Counted from the first letter of the stretch, positions 1 through 7,400 are shown. The stretch: DNA of 7,766 bases from Armatimonadota bacterium (GCA_014381035.1 JACMIS010000377.1:1-7766); one strand, 5' to 3'. A program made the numbers and translations. The notes: generated from the sequence alone by a model not told the origin.

Positions 1-9
1 GAGGACCCT

Positions 10-918
10 ATGAAAACACTGACCCTGAAAACTGCACTGACACAACTATCCTTGATCGGTAGAATCGCCATTATCGCTGGATTGACAATCGCATCGTCCC
101 CAGCATCTGCCGAGTTTTATGCGGGAGACGCTTATGGGGCGAGGGTCTCGATCAATGCGACCCTCGTAGGCGTTGGGGTTACGATTGTGGATAACCCTAA
201 CCTTCCTCTTTTCGGCAGCAATGTTGCATTGACGAACCAACTATTGAACGCCGATGTCGAGGCAAGCGCAACGGGAACGCCGGTCAATGCCTTCGCCGTG
301 CTTCAAGCGGATACGATCAATACGTCCACTATCGGTACCGGCTCTGTCGCAACCAGCTTTGCCCAAATTGAAAACTTATCCCTTTTCCCGGATCTATCGC
401 TCTCCGTTCCGAATCCATTGTCGCAATTGTTCCCCCTGACGTTGAATCTCACGTCGCTGGTTACTGCGGACCTGATCCGTAGCACGACAACAGCAGATGA
501 GTTCGGGAACAGCGGTCGCACCGAGATCGCTGACCTTCGCTTCGGTCTGACGTCGCTGGGCGACTTCGATGTGGCAAGTGCCGTCTCGACGACGTATTAC
601 CTGAACATTCTTGGCACGGCGAGTGTGAATGCGAGCACGAATATCTTGATCCCGGACGTCGCACAACTCGTAATCAATAACCAGACCGTGCTCAACGGTG
701 TCCCATTGGCAAGCAACGTCGGAAAAGCCCGCACGACGGACGCGATCACGGTTCGCTTGTTGCAAGGAAATACGCTGGCGAACGGAACCGTGATAGTCGC
801 TTCGTCCACCGCCGGTTTCGCCGTACCCGAAAGCGGTAGCCTCGCCTATGTCGGCTCTGCCGGATTGCTTCTGGCGGGACCCGCGATGATCCGCCTACGT
901 CGTCGTATGAAAAAGTAA
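10..918 (+). CDS. Secreted/surface protein with PEP-CTERM-like C-terminal tail (resembles choice-of-anchor P family)
   Basis: A 302-residue exported protein of unknown function. Residues 1-34 form a Sec signal peptide: basic start (MKTLTLK), hydrophobic stretch about 17-29, and an Ala-Ser-Ala cleavage site near 32-34. The mature part is rich in Ala, Thr, Ser, Asn and Leu, has no cysteine, and looks like a beta-rich surface protein. The wording around 117-160 (IENLSL, then a stretch ending TADLIRS) and the late VIVASSTAG resemble, from memory, 'choice-of-anchor P' proteins; no search was made. The tail from about 272 has VPES, a hydrophobic segment (about 279-294) and a basic LRRRMKK end. This is the PEP-CTERM architecture with Ser in place of the usual second Pro. 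Such tails direct exosortase-type processing in diderm bacteria. GAGGA at 1-5 serves as ribosome binding site with a short 4-nt gap; the promoter lies outside the window. A strong terminator follows, so it is probably the last or only gene of its transcript. Confidence 0.85.
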   Translation: MKTLTLKTALTQLSLIGRIAIIAGLTIASSPASAEFYAGDAYGARVSINATLVGVGVTIVDNPNLPLFGSNVALTNQLLNADVEASATGTPVNAFAVLQADTINTSTIGTGSVATSFAQIENLSLFPDLSLSVPNPLSQLFPLTLNLTSLVTADLIRSTTTADEFGNSGRTEIADLRFGLTSLGDFDVASAVSTTYYLNILGTASVNASTNILIPDVAQLVINNQTVLNGVPLASNVGKARTTDAITVRLLQGNTLANGTVIVASSTAGFAVPESGSLAYVGSAGLLLAGPAMIRLRRRMKK

Positions 919-938
919 ACGTAAAAACCACGGTAGCC

Positions 939-973
939 GGTCGCCCGAACTTTGAATCGGGCGACCTTTTTTT
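939..973 (+). terminator. Intrinsic (rho-independent) terminator of the surface-protein gene
   Basis: A perfect 10-bp GC-rich stem (GGTCGCCCGA at 939-948 pairing with TCGGGCGACC at 957-966) encloses an 8-nt loop and is followed at once by seven T residues (967-973). It lies 20 bp after the stop codon of the upstream gene. It should insulate the efflux operon from upstream transcription, so that operon needs its own promoter between about 974 and 1080. Confidence 0.93.
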
Positions 974-1003
974 GTCTGACATCAGGATGAGGCACGCTGA
1001 GTT

Positions 1004-1009
1004 TATAAA
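1004..1009 (+). promoter_or_regulatory. Tentative -10 element for the efflux operon
   Basis: TATAAA lies in the AT-rich stretch between the terminator and the adaptor gene. No convincing -35 box is found 16-19 bp upstream; CTGACA at 976-981 matches TTGACA in five of six positions but is 22 bp away, too far for a standard sigma-70 promoter. If this -10 is real, transcription would start near 1015 and the palindrome at 1038-1063 would sit just downstream, where a bound repressor could block elongation or occlude polymerase. A promoter inside the palindrome (TATATA at 1050-1055) is an alternative, also without a good -35. Confidence 0.3.
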
Positions 1010-1037
1010 TATTTTCCTCTGGGTACGGAACCATAAC

Positions 1038-1063
1038 AAAAGGTTTATGTATATAAACCTTTT
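1038..1063. promoter_or_regulatory. 26-bp palindrome, candidate operator for the operon's MarR-family regulator
   Basis: Perfect 11-bp inverted arms, AAAAGGTTTAT (1038-1048) and ATAAACCTTTT (1053-1063), surround a 4-nt centre, GTAT. The palindrome lies in the leader of an operon whose last gene is a MarR-type dimeric repressor, and directly abuts the adaptor ribosome binding site at 1064. MarR-family proteins typically bind AT-rich palindromes of about 16-24 bp at their own operon promoters, so length, composition and place all fit. The same symmetry could fold in mRNA into a weak AU-rich hairpin beside the ribosome binding site. A terminator role is less likely: there are only four T residues after the CC of the right arm, and it would sit immediately ahead of the operon. 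Confidence 0.72.
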
Positions 1064-1069
1064 AGGAAG
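1064..1069 (+). promoter_or_regulatory. Ribosome binding site of the adaptor gene
   Basis: AGGAAG lies 11 nt before the ATG at 1081. It starts on the base immediately after the palindrome, so a protein bound to the DNA, or a hairpin formed in the mRNA leader, would lie right next to the ribosome entry site. Confidence 0.65.
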
Positions 1070-1080
1070 ATAAAGTATTT

Positions 1081-2745
1081 ATGCGAAACACCGACTCGAA
1101 GCGACGCCCGAAGGTCTTATTATGGCTACTGCCTTTAGTTGTCATCGCCGGTCTGATTGCGTGGCGCATCACGCAAAAACGGGCGGAAGCCGCGGAGGAC
1201 GCGAAGTCCACGGCGGCACGCAAGAACGCCCCTCTCAATGTGGAAGCGGTCCCCGTGGCACGGAGGACGATCATCAAATCGTTTACCGCGGTCGGGTCTA
1301 TCGAGGCACCGTCAACCGTTCAGGTTTCACCGCGCGTCACCGGACGACTACTGGAGATTCTCGTGCGTGAGGGCGACCGGGTGACACCGGGACAGGTACT
1401 TGCCCGTATTGACCCTCGCGAAACGCAGGCAAATATCCTGCAACGCGAAGCAGCATTGGCACAAGCCCGCTCCCGTCTTGCCGAGGCGCGTGTCACGGAG
1501 TCGTCACAGAATGTCGGAGTCCTATCCGAGGTCGAACGCAACCAGGCAGCGTTCGCCACGGCGCAGGCGCAGAATGGTCAAGCCCGTGCCGACTTCGAAG
1601 CATCAATCGCCACAGCGGAAGCGGGTGTTGTCGCAGCCACAGAACGTGTTGTCGCGGCGAACGCCACAATCCGTACCGCAGACGCCGACATCGTGTCTGC
1701 CAAAGCCACCGTGAACAATCTTCGTCTTCGTAGCGACCGGTACAAATCACTCCTCGTCAAAGGGTTTGTCTCCGAACAGTTCGCGGACAATGCCCGCACC
1801 GAATTGTCGGTACAGGAGGCCGCCCTTCGCGCCGCGCAGGAACGTCGGGCGAACGCGGTCGCGACCCGTGACGCGGCGATTGCGACCCGAAAAAGCGCGG
1901 AGCGTCAGGTGACAATCGCACGCAACAAAGCGAAAGCCGATGTCGCAGTCGCCGACGCGTCGCTGGCGCAGACCCGCGCCACCCTGCGCGCCGCACAGGC
2001 GAATACTTCCCAATCAGACGCTTTTCGGGAAAATATCGCCGCCCTGTCCGCCACCGTTTCCTCGGCGCAAGCCGAGTTGCAGGCGACACGAGTTCTACTA
2101 ACCGAACTGACGCTCCGTTCGCCGCTGGAAGGATTGGTCGCGACGCGCCTGCTTGAGCCTGGCGCGGTCGCCTCGCCGACGACGCCGGTAGTGTCGGTGG
2201 CATCTGTGCGGCGGGTCTGGGCGACAATTGCGGCTCCGGAAGAGACGGCACGTCGCCTCGCGCCCAGTCAAAACGCGACGGTGACGCTTGATGCCCTTCC
2301 CGGCGAAACTTTTACCGGACGCATCGCCCAGATATTACCGAGTGCCGATCCGCAAAGTCGCCAGTTCACCGTCCGTGTCGCACTCGATAACAGCCGCTTT
2401 CGCTTGCGCCCCGGCACATTCGCCCGTGTCTCGTTCATAACGGAACGCGCCGCTAACGCCCTGACGGTACCGCCGGAAGCGATCAAAGAAGCGAAGGGCG
2501 AAAAGTATGTACTCATCGCGGGTACCGATCAGACCGCACAAAAGCGAACTGTGGAAACCGGATTGTCGGATGCCAAAGGGACTGCCGTCACCGGAGACCT
2601 GACACCGGACGACAAAGTAATCGTTTTGAGCCAGCGCGATGTACGCGAAGGGCAAAAAATCCGCGTCGGAAGCGGAAACAGCGACAAGCCCAATTCGGGT
2701 GATGACCGGCCAAAACCGGCAAATGGAAAGAATAACGCCAAGTGA
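1081..2745 (+). CDS. RND efflux periplasmic adaptor (membrane fusion protein, HlyD/AcrA type) with a very long coiled-coil hairpin
   Basis: This is the periplasmic bridge between an RND pump and an outer-membrane channel. Residues 11-29 form an N-terminal membrane anchor with no lipobox cysteine, so it is probably held by a signal anchor rather than a lipid. The first lipoyl half-motif is at about 82-111 (VSPRVTGRL, then VREGDRVTPGQVLARID). A huge Ala-, Gln-, Arg- and Glu-rich helical region spans about 113-345. The second lipoyl half is at about 343-375 (LRSPLEGLVATRLLEPGAV), followed by the beta-barrel at about 379-452 and the membrane-proximal domain to about 530. The tail after about 531 is hydrophilic and disordered-looking. 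The segment RYKSLLVKGFVSEQFAD (220-236) matches the hairpin-tip sequence seen in AcrA-type adaptors and lies in the middle of the helical region. At 554 residues it is well over the usual 350-420. The stop codon overlaps the start of the pump gene. Confidence 0.95.
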   Translation: MRNTDSKRRPKVLLWLLPLVVIAGLIAWRITQKRAEAAEDAKSTAARKNAPLNVEAVPVARRTIIKSFTAVGSIEAPSTVQVSPRVTGRLLEILVREGDRVTPGQVLARIDPRETQANILQREAALAQARSRLAEARVTESSQNVGVLSEVERNQAAFATAQAQNGQARADFEASIATAEAGVVAATERVVAANATIRTADADIVSAKATVNNLRLRSDRYKSLLVKGFVSEQFADNARTELSVQEAALRAAQERRANAVATRDAAIATRKSAERQVTIARNKAKADVAVADASLAQTRATLRAAQANTSQSDAFRENIAALSATVSSAQAELQATRVLLTELTLRSPLEGLVATRLLEPGAVASPTTPVVSVASVRRVWATIAAPEETARRLAPSQNATVTLDALPGETFTGRIAQILPSADPQSRQFTVRVALDNSRFRLRPGTFARVSFITERAANALTVPPEAIKEAKGEKYVLIAGTDQTAQKRTVETGLSDAKGTAVTGDLTPDDKVIVLSQRDVREGQKIRVGSGNSDKPNSGDDRPKPANGKNNAK

Positions 2746-5700
2746 ATATCGCGCAAATATCCGTCACCCGCCCGGTCGCGGTGACGATGCGTATCCTCGC
2801 ACTCGTCCTACTGGGTGCGGTCTGCTTTCTACGACTCCCGGTAGACCTTTTGCCGAATGTGACTTTGCCAACCGTTTCTATTTCGACCACCTGGCCGAAC
2901 GTCGCCCCGGAAGAGATCGAAACTCAGGTGACACGCCCGATAGAACGCGCCGTGTCCTCGGTCCCCGGCTTATACGAAGTCTCCTCCACGAGCGATGAAG
3001 GCACCTCGAATGTACGCGTCCAGTTCCAATGGGGCGTGGACATCGGGAAAGCCGCAGTGGACGTTCTTCAGCAAGTCGAACGCGCCAAGCGCAGCTTTCC
3101 CGTGGACCCGACTCTGGAAAACCCCATCGTCGCGAAGTACGATCCGTCACAGACACCGATTCTTGTCTACGGGGTTTCCGGGATCGCCGACACGATCAAA
3201 CTCCGCACCTTGCTGGATAACGAGATTGCCCCCGTGATCGAAAGCGCGGACGGTGTCGCGGCGGTCAATGTGACCGGCGGCGATGAGCGTGCGATCCTGG
3301 TCGAAGTCGACCCCGAAGCGTTGCGTGCGCGAAGCCTGTCGTTGCAACAGGTATCGGACGCTATCGGGCGGGAAAACCTGAATGTTCCCGGCGGGATCGC
3401 ACGCACTAGTAACACCGAACTGACCATACGGTCGCTCGGATTGTTCGCTTCGCCCGCGGAGATCGGTTCGGTCCCCGTTGGTAATTATCGTGGACAGTTG
3501 ATCCGTGTCAGCGATGTCGCGACGGTGCGCGATGCGTCCGCCGAAACACGCATCTATACTCGACTGAACGGCGAACCGGCGGTCGGACTATTGATCGTGC
3601 GCCAGAGCGGCGCGAATACGCTCTCCACCGTAAAATCCGTACTGGGAAAACTGGACGCGGTCAAAAAGCAGTATCCGGATTTAAAATTCGGCTTGGCGTA
3701 TGACCAGTCGCGCTTTATCGGACAGTCGGTCACGCGGGTTCAAGAAGATGCCGTGATCGGCGGTGTGCTCGCGGTAATCATCCTGCTGTTCTTTCTGCGA
3801 AATGTCCGCTCGACCATTGTGGTCGCACTTTCGATCCCGATCTCGATTGTTTCGACGTTCGCGCTGATCTATCTTTGCGGCTTCTCGCTCAATACGATGA
3901 GCCTCGCGGGTCTCGCACTCGCCGTCGGTTTGATCGTAGACGATGCGGTCGTGGTCATCGAGAATATTTTCCGGCACATCGAGCGCGACGGGAAACGAGC
4001 GGCAGAGGCGGCGGTATCCGGTACGCAGGAGATTCTTTCCGCCGTGGTCGCATCGACAGTCACGATTGTTATCGTATTCCTCCCCCTGTTGCTGATTCGT
4101 GGACAGGCGGGACAGATGTTCACCCAACTCGCCCTGGTCGTTATTTTCTCGATCACCGTTTCACTGCTCGACGCGGCAACGGTGGTGCCGATGCTCGCGT
4201 CCCGATTTATTGACGTGAAGCAGTACCAGGGCGGACAGGAAGCGGTTCTGGCGAAGGATAAGTCGGTACTGGGACGATTCTTCCACTGGGCGAGTCAGCG
4301 TTTCGAGGCACTGGACAAGTCGTACCACCGCGGTCTGGAATGGTCGTTGAAACACCGCTGGCAGGTGGTCGGCGGCGCGTTCGGCGTGACCGCCCTTTCC
4401 TGTTTTCTGATCCCCCTCATCGGTACGGAATTGATGCCCGCGACCGATAGCGGCGATTTTCAGGTGCGCCTCAAATTGCCCATCGGTACCAGCCTCGCCC
4501 GCACCGACGAAGTGATGAAGCAGGCGGAAAAGATCCTCGCCGACAATCCCAACGTGGAGACCGTGTTTTCGGCGGCGGGTACGAACCTTTCCATCCGTGG
4601 CGTGGGAAACTCTCTCAACCCGAACCAGGGCGCGGCGATTGTGAAACTCAAGGAGCATCACAAAGGCACCACCCTGGAAGTGATCGCCGAACTGCGTAAG
4701 AAGATGAGCCGTATTCCTGGCGCGAACCCTAATCTGACCCCGATTGACCTGGTAACACAAACTCTCACCGGCGGCAACCAGAACATCGAGATCGTCATTT
4801 TCGGGGAATCGCTGGAGGAGCTTGCCAAGCAGTCGAAGATTGTGATCGACAAGGTACGCGACATTCCCGGTTTCCAGAACGTGGATGTGAACTGGCAGGA
4901 CGCGACACCGGAATTACAGTGGCGGGTGGACCGCGAGAAAGCCACTACGCTGGGGTTGTCGTTCCGCAATATCGCGGGGACGATAAACTCAGCGACCAAT
5001 GGCAACATCGCCTCCTACTTCCAGGAGAACGGTTATCAATACCCGATTTTAGTGCAATTGCCGGAAAGTCAGCGCAAAACGACCGACGCGCTATTATCGC
5101 TCCCCTTGCGCCCGGACCTGATCAGCACAGGTTTAGCGACTGGTACCGGGAACGTTGCGAACACGCCTTCTCCGACTATCGAACTGCGGCAGATCGCCCG
5201 TGCCGAACGCGATACCGGTCCGAGCGAAATCACCCGACTCAACCGCCAACGGTATATTTCCGTGAGCGGTACGCCGGAAGGGGGCGCGGAAAGCGCGATC
5301 CAGGCGGAAATCACCAAGCGGATGAGCGGGGTTGACCTTCCCAATGGCTACCGATGGGACTTCGGCTCCGCGCAGAAACGGCGGGCGGAAGAGTTCGCGG
5401 GAATGGGGCTTGCCGTCTTTCTCGCCATCGCGCTGATTTATATGGTGCTGGCATCCCAGTTTGAATCGTTTATTCACCCTTTTACGATCCTGCTTTCCGT
5501 CCCGCTGGCGATCACCGGGGTTATCGTCGCGCTTTTCTTGTCGGGGCGGGCGTTCGGACTGACGGCGTTTATCGGTGTACTACTCCTTGTCGGAATCGTG
5601 GTGAAAAACGGAATTCTGCTCATCGACTACACGAACCAGTTGCGCGAACGCGGGCGGACGCGGGACGAGGCGGTTCTGGAAGCGAGCCCGACTCGACTTC

Positions 5701-6041
5701 GCCCGATCCTGATGACCAGTCTCGCAGCGGGATTCGGAATGTTACCGCTCGCGCTCGGGCTCGGCGAAGGCTCGGAAACACAAGCCCCGCTCGCCACGGC
5801 GGTCGTCGGCGGCTTGACGACTTCGACCGTGCTGACTCTGTTTGTGATCCCGGTGGTTTACACCCTGTTCGACGACCTGGCGAAAAAACTACGTGGTGGT
5901 AAAGGAGATGGTAAAGACCTGGCGCGACCTCCGTCGATTATCGAACCTTCCGTGGAGTCGGTCGAGCGGGAGCCACAGACGGTGTCGGTCGGTCGAAAGT
6001 CGAGCGAAGTGCGGTCACGGGAGGAAGATTTAGTTGATTGA
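2742..6041 (+). CDS. RND-family inner-membrane efflux pump (HAE1/AcrB-like proton antiporter)
   Basis: A 1099-residue proton-driven exporter that takes substrates from the periplasm or inner membrane and hands them to the adaptor and channel. The fold is the standard duplicated RND layout: TM1 at about 12-31, first porter domain to about 330, TM2-6 at about 338-482, TM7 at about 541-561, second porter domain to about 880, TM8-12 at about 888-1042. Proton-relay residues are intact: Asp400 and Asp401 in GLIVDDAVVVIEN of TM4, and Lys955 in VGIVVKNGILLIDY of TM10, corresponding to AcrB Asp407, Asp408 and Lys940. The paired Asp points to the multidrug/hydrophobe class (HAE1) rather than metal pumps. 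The GTG start shares bases with the upstream stop (GTGA), so translation is probably coupled; GGAAAG at 2725-2730 is a usable ribosome binding site. After TM12 there is an uncommon charged tail of about 55 residues, which the last bases share with the MarR gene. Substrate cannot be told from sequence. Confidence 0.97.
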   Translation: MNIAQISVTRPVAVTMRILALVLLGAVCFLRLPVDLLPNVTLPTVSISTTWPNVAPEEIETQVTRPIERAVSSVPGLYEVSSTSDEGTSNVRVQFQWGVDIGKAAVDVLQQVERAKRSFPVDPTLENPIVAKYDPSQTPILVYGVSGIADTIKLRTLLDNEIAPVIESADGVAAVNVTGGDERAILVEVDPEALRARSLSLQQVSDAIGRENLNVPGGIARTSNTELTIRSLGLFASPAEIGSVPVGNYRGQLIRVSDVATVRDASAETRIYTRLNGEPAVGLLIVRQSGANTLSTVKSVLGKLDAVKKQYPDLKFGLAYDQSRFIGQSVTRVQEDAVIGGVLAVIILLFFLRNVRSTIVVALSIPISIVSTFALIYLCGFSLNTMSLAGLALAVGLIVDDAVVVIENIFRHIERDGKRAAEAAVSGTQEILSAVVASTVTIVIVFLPLLLIRGQAGQMFTQLALVVIFSITVSLLDAATVVPMLASRFIDVKQYQGGQEAVLAKDKSVLGRFFHWASQRFEALDKSYHRGLEWSLKHRWQVVGGAFGVTALSCFLIPLIGTELMPATDSGDFQVRLKLPIGTSLARTDEVMKQAEKILADNPNVETVFSAAGTNLSIRGVGNSLNPNQGAAIVKLKEHHKGTTLEVIAELRKKMSRIPGANPNLTPIDLVTQTLTGGNQNIEIVIFGESLEELAKQSKIVIDKVRDIPGFQNVDVNWQDATPELQWRVDREKATTLGLSFRNIAGTINSATNGNIASYFQENGYQYPILVQLPESQRKTTDALLSLPLRPDLISTGLATGTGNVANTPSPTIELRQIARAERDTGPSEITRLNRQRYISVSGTPEGGAESAIQAEITKRMSGVDLPNGYRWDFGSAQKRRAEEFAGMGLAVFLAIALIYMVLASQFESFIHPFTILLSVPLAITGVIVALFLSGRAFGLTAFIGVLLLVGIVVKNGILLIDYTNQLRERGRTRDEAVLEASPTRLRPILMTSLAAGFGMLPLALGLGEGSETQAPLATAVVGGLTTSTVLTLFVIPVVYTLFDDLAKKLRGGKGDGKDLARPPSIIEPSVESVEREPQTVSVGRKSSEVRSREEDLVD
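6019..6036 (+). promoter_or_regulatory. Strong ribosome binding site deciding a TTG start for the MarR gene
   Basis: GGGAGGAAG (6019-6027) contains a full GGAGG core 9 nt before TTG at 6034-6036. The first in-frame ATG is at 6097 (codon 22), has no comparable site, and would remove the start of the N-terminal dimerization helix. The site lies inside the 3' end of the pump gene, so the regulator is likely translated by coupling with the pump. Confidence 0.8.
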
Positions 6042-6477
6042 CGAAACCGATCACGCCTCCGCCCTGGAACGGATTCTGCCGGAAATCGCCCGGCGAATGT
6101 TCACGGTCCCACCCGGTTCTCCGCTGGCGGAACTGCCGAACGCGCAACTTAAGGTGTGCAGTCTGCTGCTTGAAGGACCGCACACCATGTCGCAAATCGG
6201 CGAGGAGATGAATATTTCCGTCAGTGCGGTGACACAAGTAGCGGACCGCTTGGAGAAAGCGGGGATGGTGAAGCGCGTTTCCGACACCAGCGGGGAGGAT
6301 AGCGACCGACGCCACCGCTATCTCGCCCTGACACCGTTCGGGGCAGAACTGTTGCAAGCGCGGCGTGAGCAACGTCGCGCCCGGGTCGCGGAAGTACTGT
6401 CACATATCCCACACAATGAGCGGAAGACCATCCGCCTCGCGCTTGAACGTTTATTGATCGCCAGCCGGGAGTTATAG
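6034..6477 (+). CDS. MarR-family winged-helix transcriptional regulator, probable local repressor of the efflux operon
   Basis: A 147-residue protein of the usual MarR length (about 140-160). It has an N-terminal helix (about 5-22), a winged helix-turn-helix at about 36-100 with MSQIGEEMNISVSAVTQVAD (52-71) covering the two HTH helices, and the family signature DRRHRYLALTPFG (91-103), where the Asp-Arg-Arg of the wing contacts DNA. The C-terminal helices (about 104-145) would complete the dimer. The single cysteine (Cys42) is not at a known OhrR-type sensing position, so I would not call it a redox sensor. The gene starts with TTG and overlaps the pump by 8 nt, which ties its amount to that of the pump. 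Being last in the operon, it likely feeds back on the palindrome at 1038-1063. Activation rather than repression is possible. Its stop overlaps that of the convergent AraC gene. Confidence 0.95.
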   Translation: MIDETDHASALERILPEIARRMFTVPPGSPLAELPNAQLKVCSLLLEGPHTMSQIGEEMNISVSAVTQVADRLEKAGMVKRVSDTSGEDSDRRHRYLALTPFGAELLQARREQRRARVAEVLSHIPHNERKTIRLALERLLIASREL

Positions 6478-7323
6478 CGGATGCGGTAGGGTTCCCTCTG
6501 TGCGCAACCGACGGAATGCCGCGGGTGGCATGCCTTCTGCCCTCTTGAACGCATTGGCGAAATGTGCCCGATGACAGAACCCGGTTTGGTTTGCGATTTC
6601 ATCAACGGATAGTTCGGTGGTTGCCAACCGTTCCGCCGCGATTTGCAGACGGTACGCCAGTAGATATTGCGCGGGCGTTTGACCGACGTATTGTTGAAAG
6701 CAACGAATAAAATGGCTCTCGCTCATGCTGCAACAACGGGCGAGTCGGGCGTTGTCTATCGGTTCGCCGACAAAGTCACGGATATATCGTAATGCAAACC
6801 GTATGGGCGAACGATCCGGCTTTGGTTCCGGCACATCCTCTTTCAACGGTTCGGGGAAGGTATCGTAAATATCGACAAAGGCGTCATAGAGGATTGATCG
6901 TAGACGCCATTGTGCTACGGTGCCGATGATCGCCCCGTCCGGTGCCAGTTCCTGACCTACCGCGTCGACTCTGTTTGATCGGGAAACATCCGGCGGCAAA
7001 ATAATCGGCGCATTCCATGCCCCGGCGAACGTTTCCTCCCCGATCCCGACCGTCTCGAAGTGGATATAAACCTGCCGTACCGGACCGCGTGTGCTCACGC
7101 CGAACGATATACCGGGCGGGATCAGATAATGGACACCGGCTTGCAACGGAAACGGTTGCCCCTTCACCTCCAGCATCGCACCGTCGCGGTCATGTGCATA
7201 GAATCGCCAACAAGTTGGTCGGCGAAAACGAAACCGCCAATAACTCCCCAGAATCACCGAACCGGCGACAAGCAGCCGGAATTGGAGTCGAGAGGAACGG
7301 GTTTCGGTGATCACACTCTCCAT
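6472..7323 (-). CDS. AraC-family transcriptional regulator with N-terminal cupin-type sensor, probably controls the divergent fucosidase
   Basis: A 283-residue regulator close to the size of AraC itself (292). The N-terminal part (about 25-95) looks like the AraC sugar-binding cupin: hydrophobic beta strands, then LQAGVHYLIPPG (60-71), where this family has its 'G..yliPPg' turn. The C-terminal part (about 174-275) carries two HTH motifs: ARLARCCSMSESHFIRCF (192-209) and VDEIANQTGFCHRAHFANAF (240-259), followed by KRAEGMPPAAFRR, a good match to the AraC signature ending in FK...G..P..yR. It starts at an ATG with GGGGA 8-9 nt upstream (complement of 7332-7336). It is transcribed away from an alpha-L-fucosidase gene across a 129-bp gap, an arrangement typical of a sugar-responsive activator next to its target. 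The ligand is unknown; fucose or a fucosylated oligosaccharide is inferred only from the neighbour. The stop codon overlaps the MarR gene. Confidence 0.95.
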   Translation of the reverse strand: MESVITETRSSRLQFRLLVAGSVILGSYWRFRFRRPTCWRFYAHDRDGAMLEVKGQPFPLQAGVHYLIPPGISFGVSTRGPVRQVYIHFETVGIGEETFAGAWNAPIILPPDVSRSNRVDAVGQELAPDGAIIGTVAQWRLRSILYDAFVDIYDTFPEPLKEDVPEPKPDRSPIRFALRYIRDFVGEPIDNARLARCCSMSESHFIRCFQQYVGQTPAQYLLAYRLQIAAERLATTELSVDEIANQTGFCHRAHFANAFKRAEGMPPAAFRRLRTEGTLPHPL

Positions 7324-7367
7324 AATCTATTTCCCCTGCACCAATTTCTACCGCGCAAGACGAGCGT

Positions 7368-7400
7368 TTTTCTGCATATCCTGGGTAGTTTTCCGCATAG
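7368..7400 (+). promoter_or_regulatory. Two direct repeats 21 bp apart, candidate AraC-type activator site
   Basis: TTTTCTGCATAT (7368-7379) and TTTTCCGCATAG (7389-7400) share 10 of their first 11 bases and start exactly 21 bp apart, two DNA turns. AraC/XylS regulators usually bind as dimers to direct repeats with this spacing, as at araI1-araI2. The downstream repeat touches the predicted -35 of the fucosidase promoter, as expected for activators that contact sigma. The AraC-family gene that would bind it begins 45 bp away on the other strand. Confidence 0.7.

Noticed and set aside
2706..2720. Short inverted repeat GCCGG/CCGGC near the end of the adaptor gene
   Set aside because: The arms are only about 4-5 bp, no T-run follows, it lies inside the coding sequence, and the pump gene is translationally coupled just downstream, so it is not a terminator.
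3681..4127. Open frame of 148 codons on the - strand inside the pump gene
   Set aside because: Antisense to the TM2-TM6 region of the pump; composition (very rich in Asp, Arg, His) is what the reverse of hydrophobic codons yields, not a real protein.
4161..4760. Long open frame (199 codons) on the - strand inside the pump gene
   Set aside because: It lies wholly antisense to the well-conserved RND pump and its translation resembles no known fold; GC-rich coding DNA commonly gives such mirror frames.
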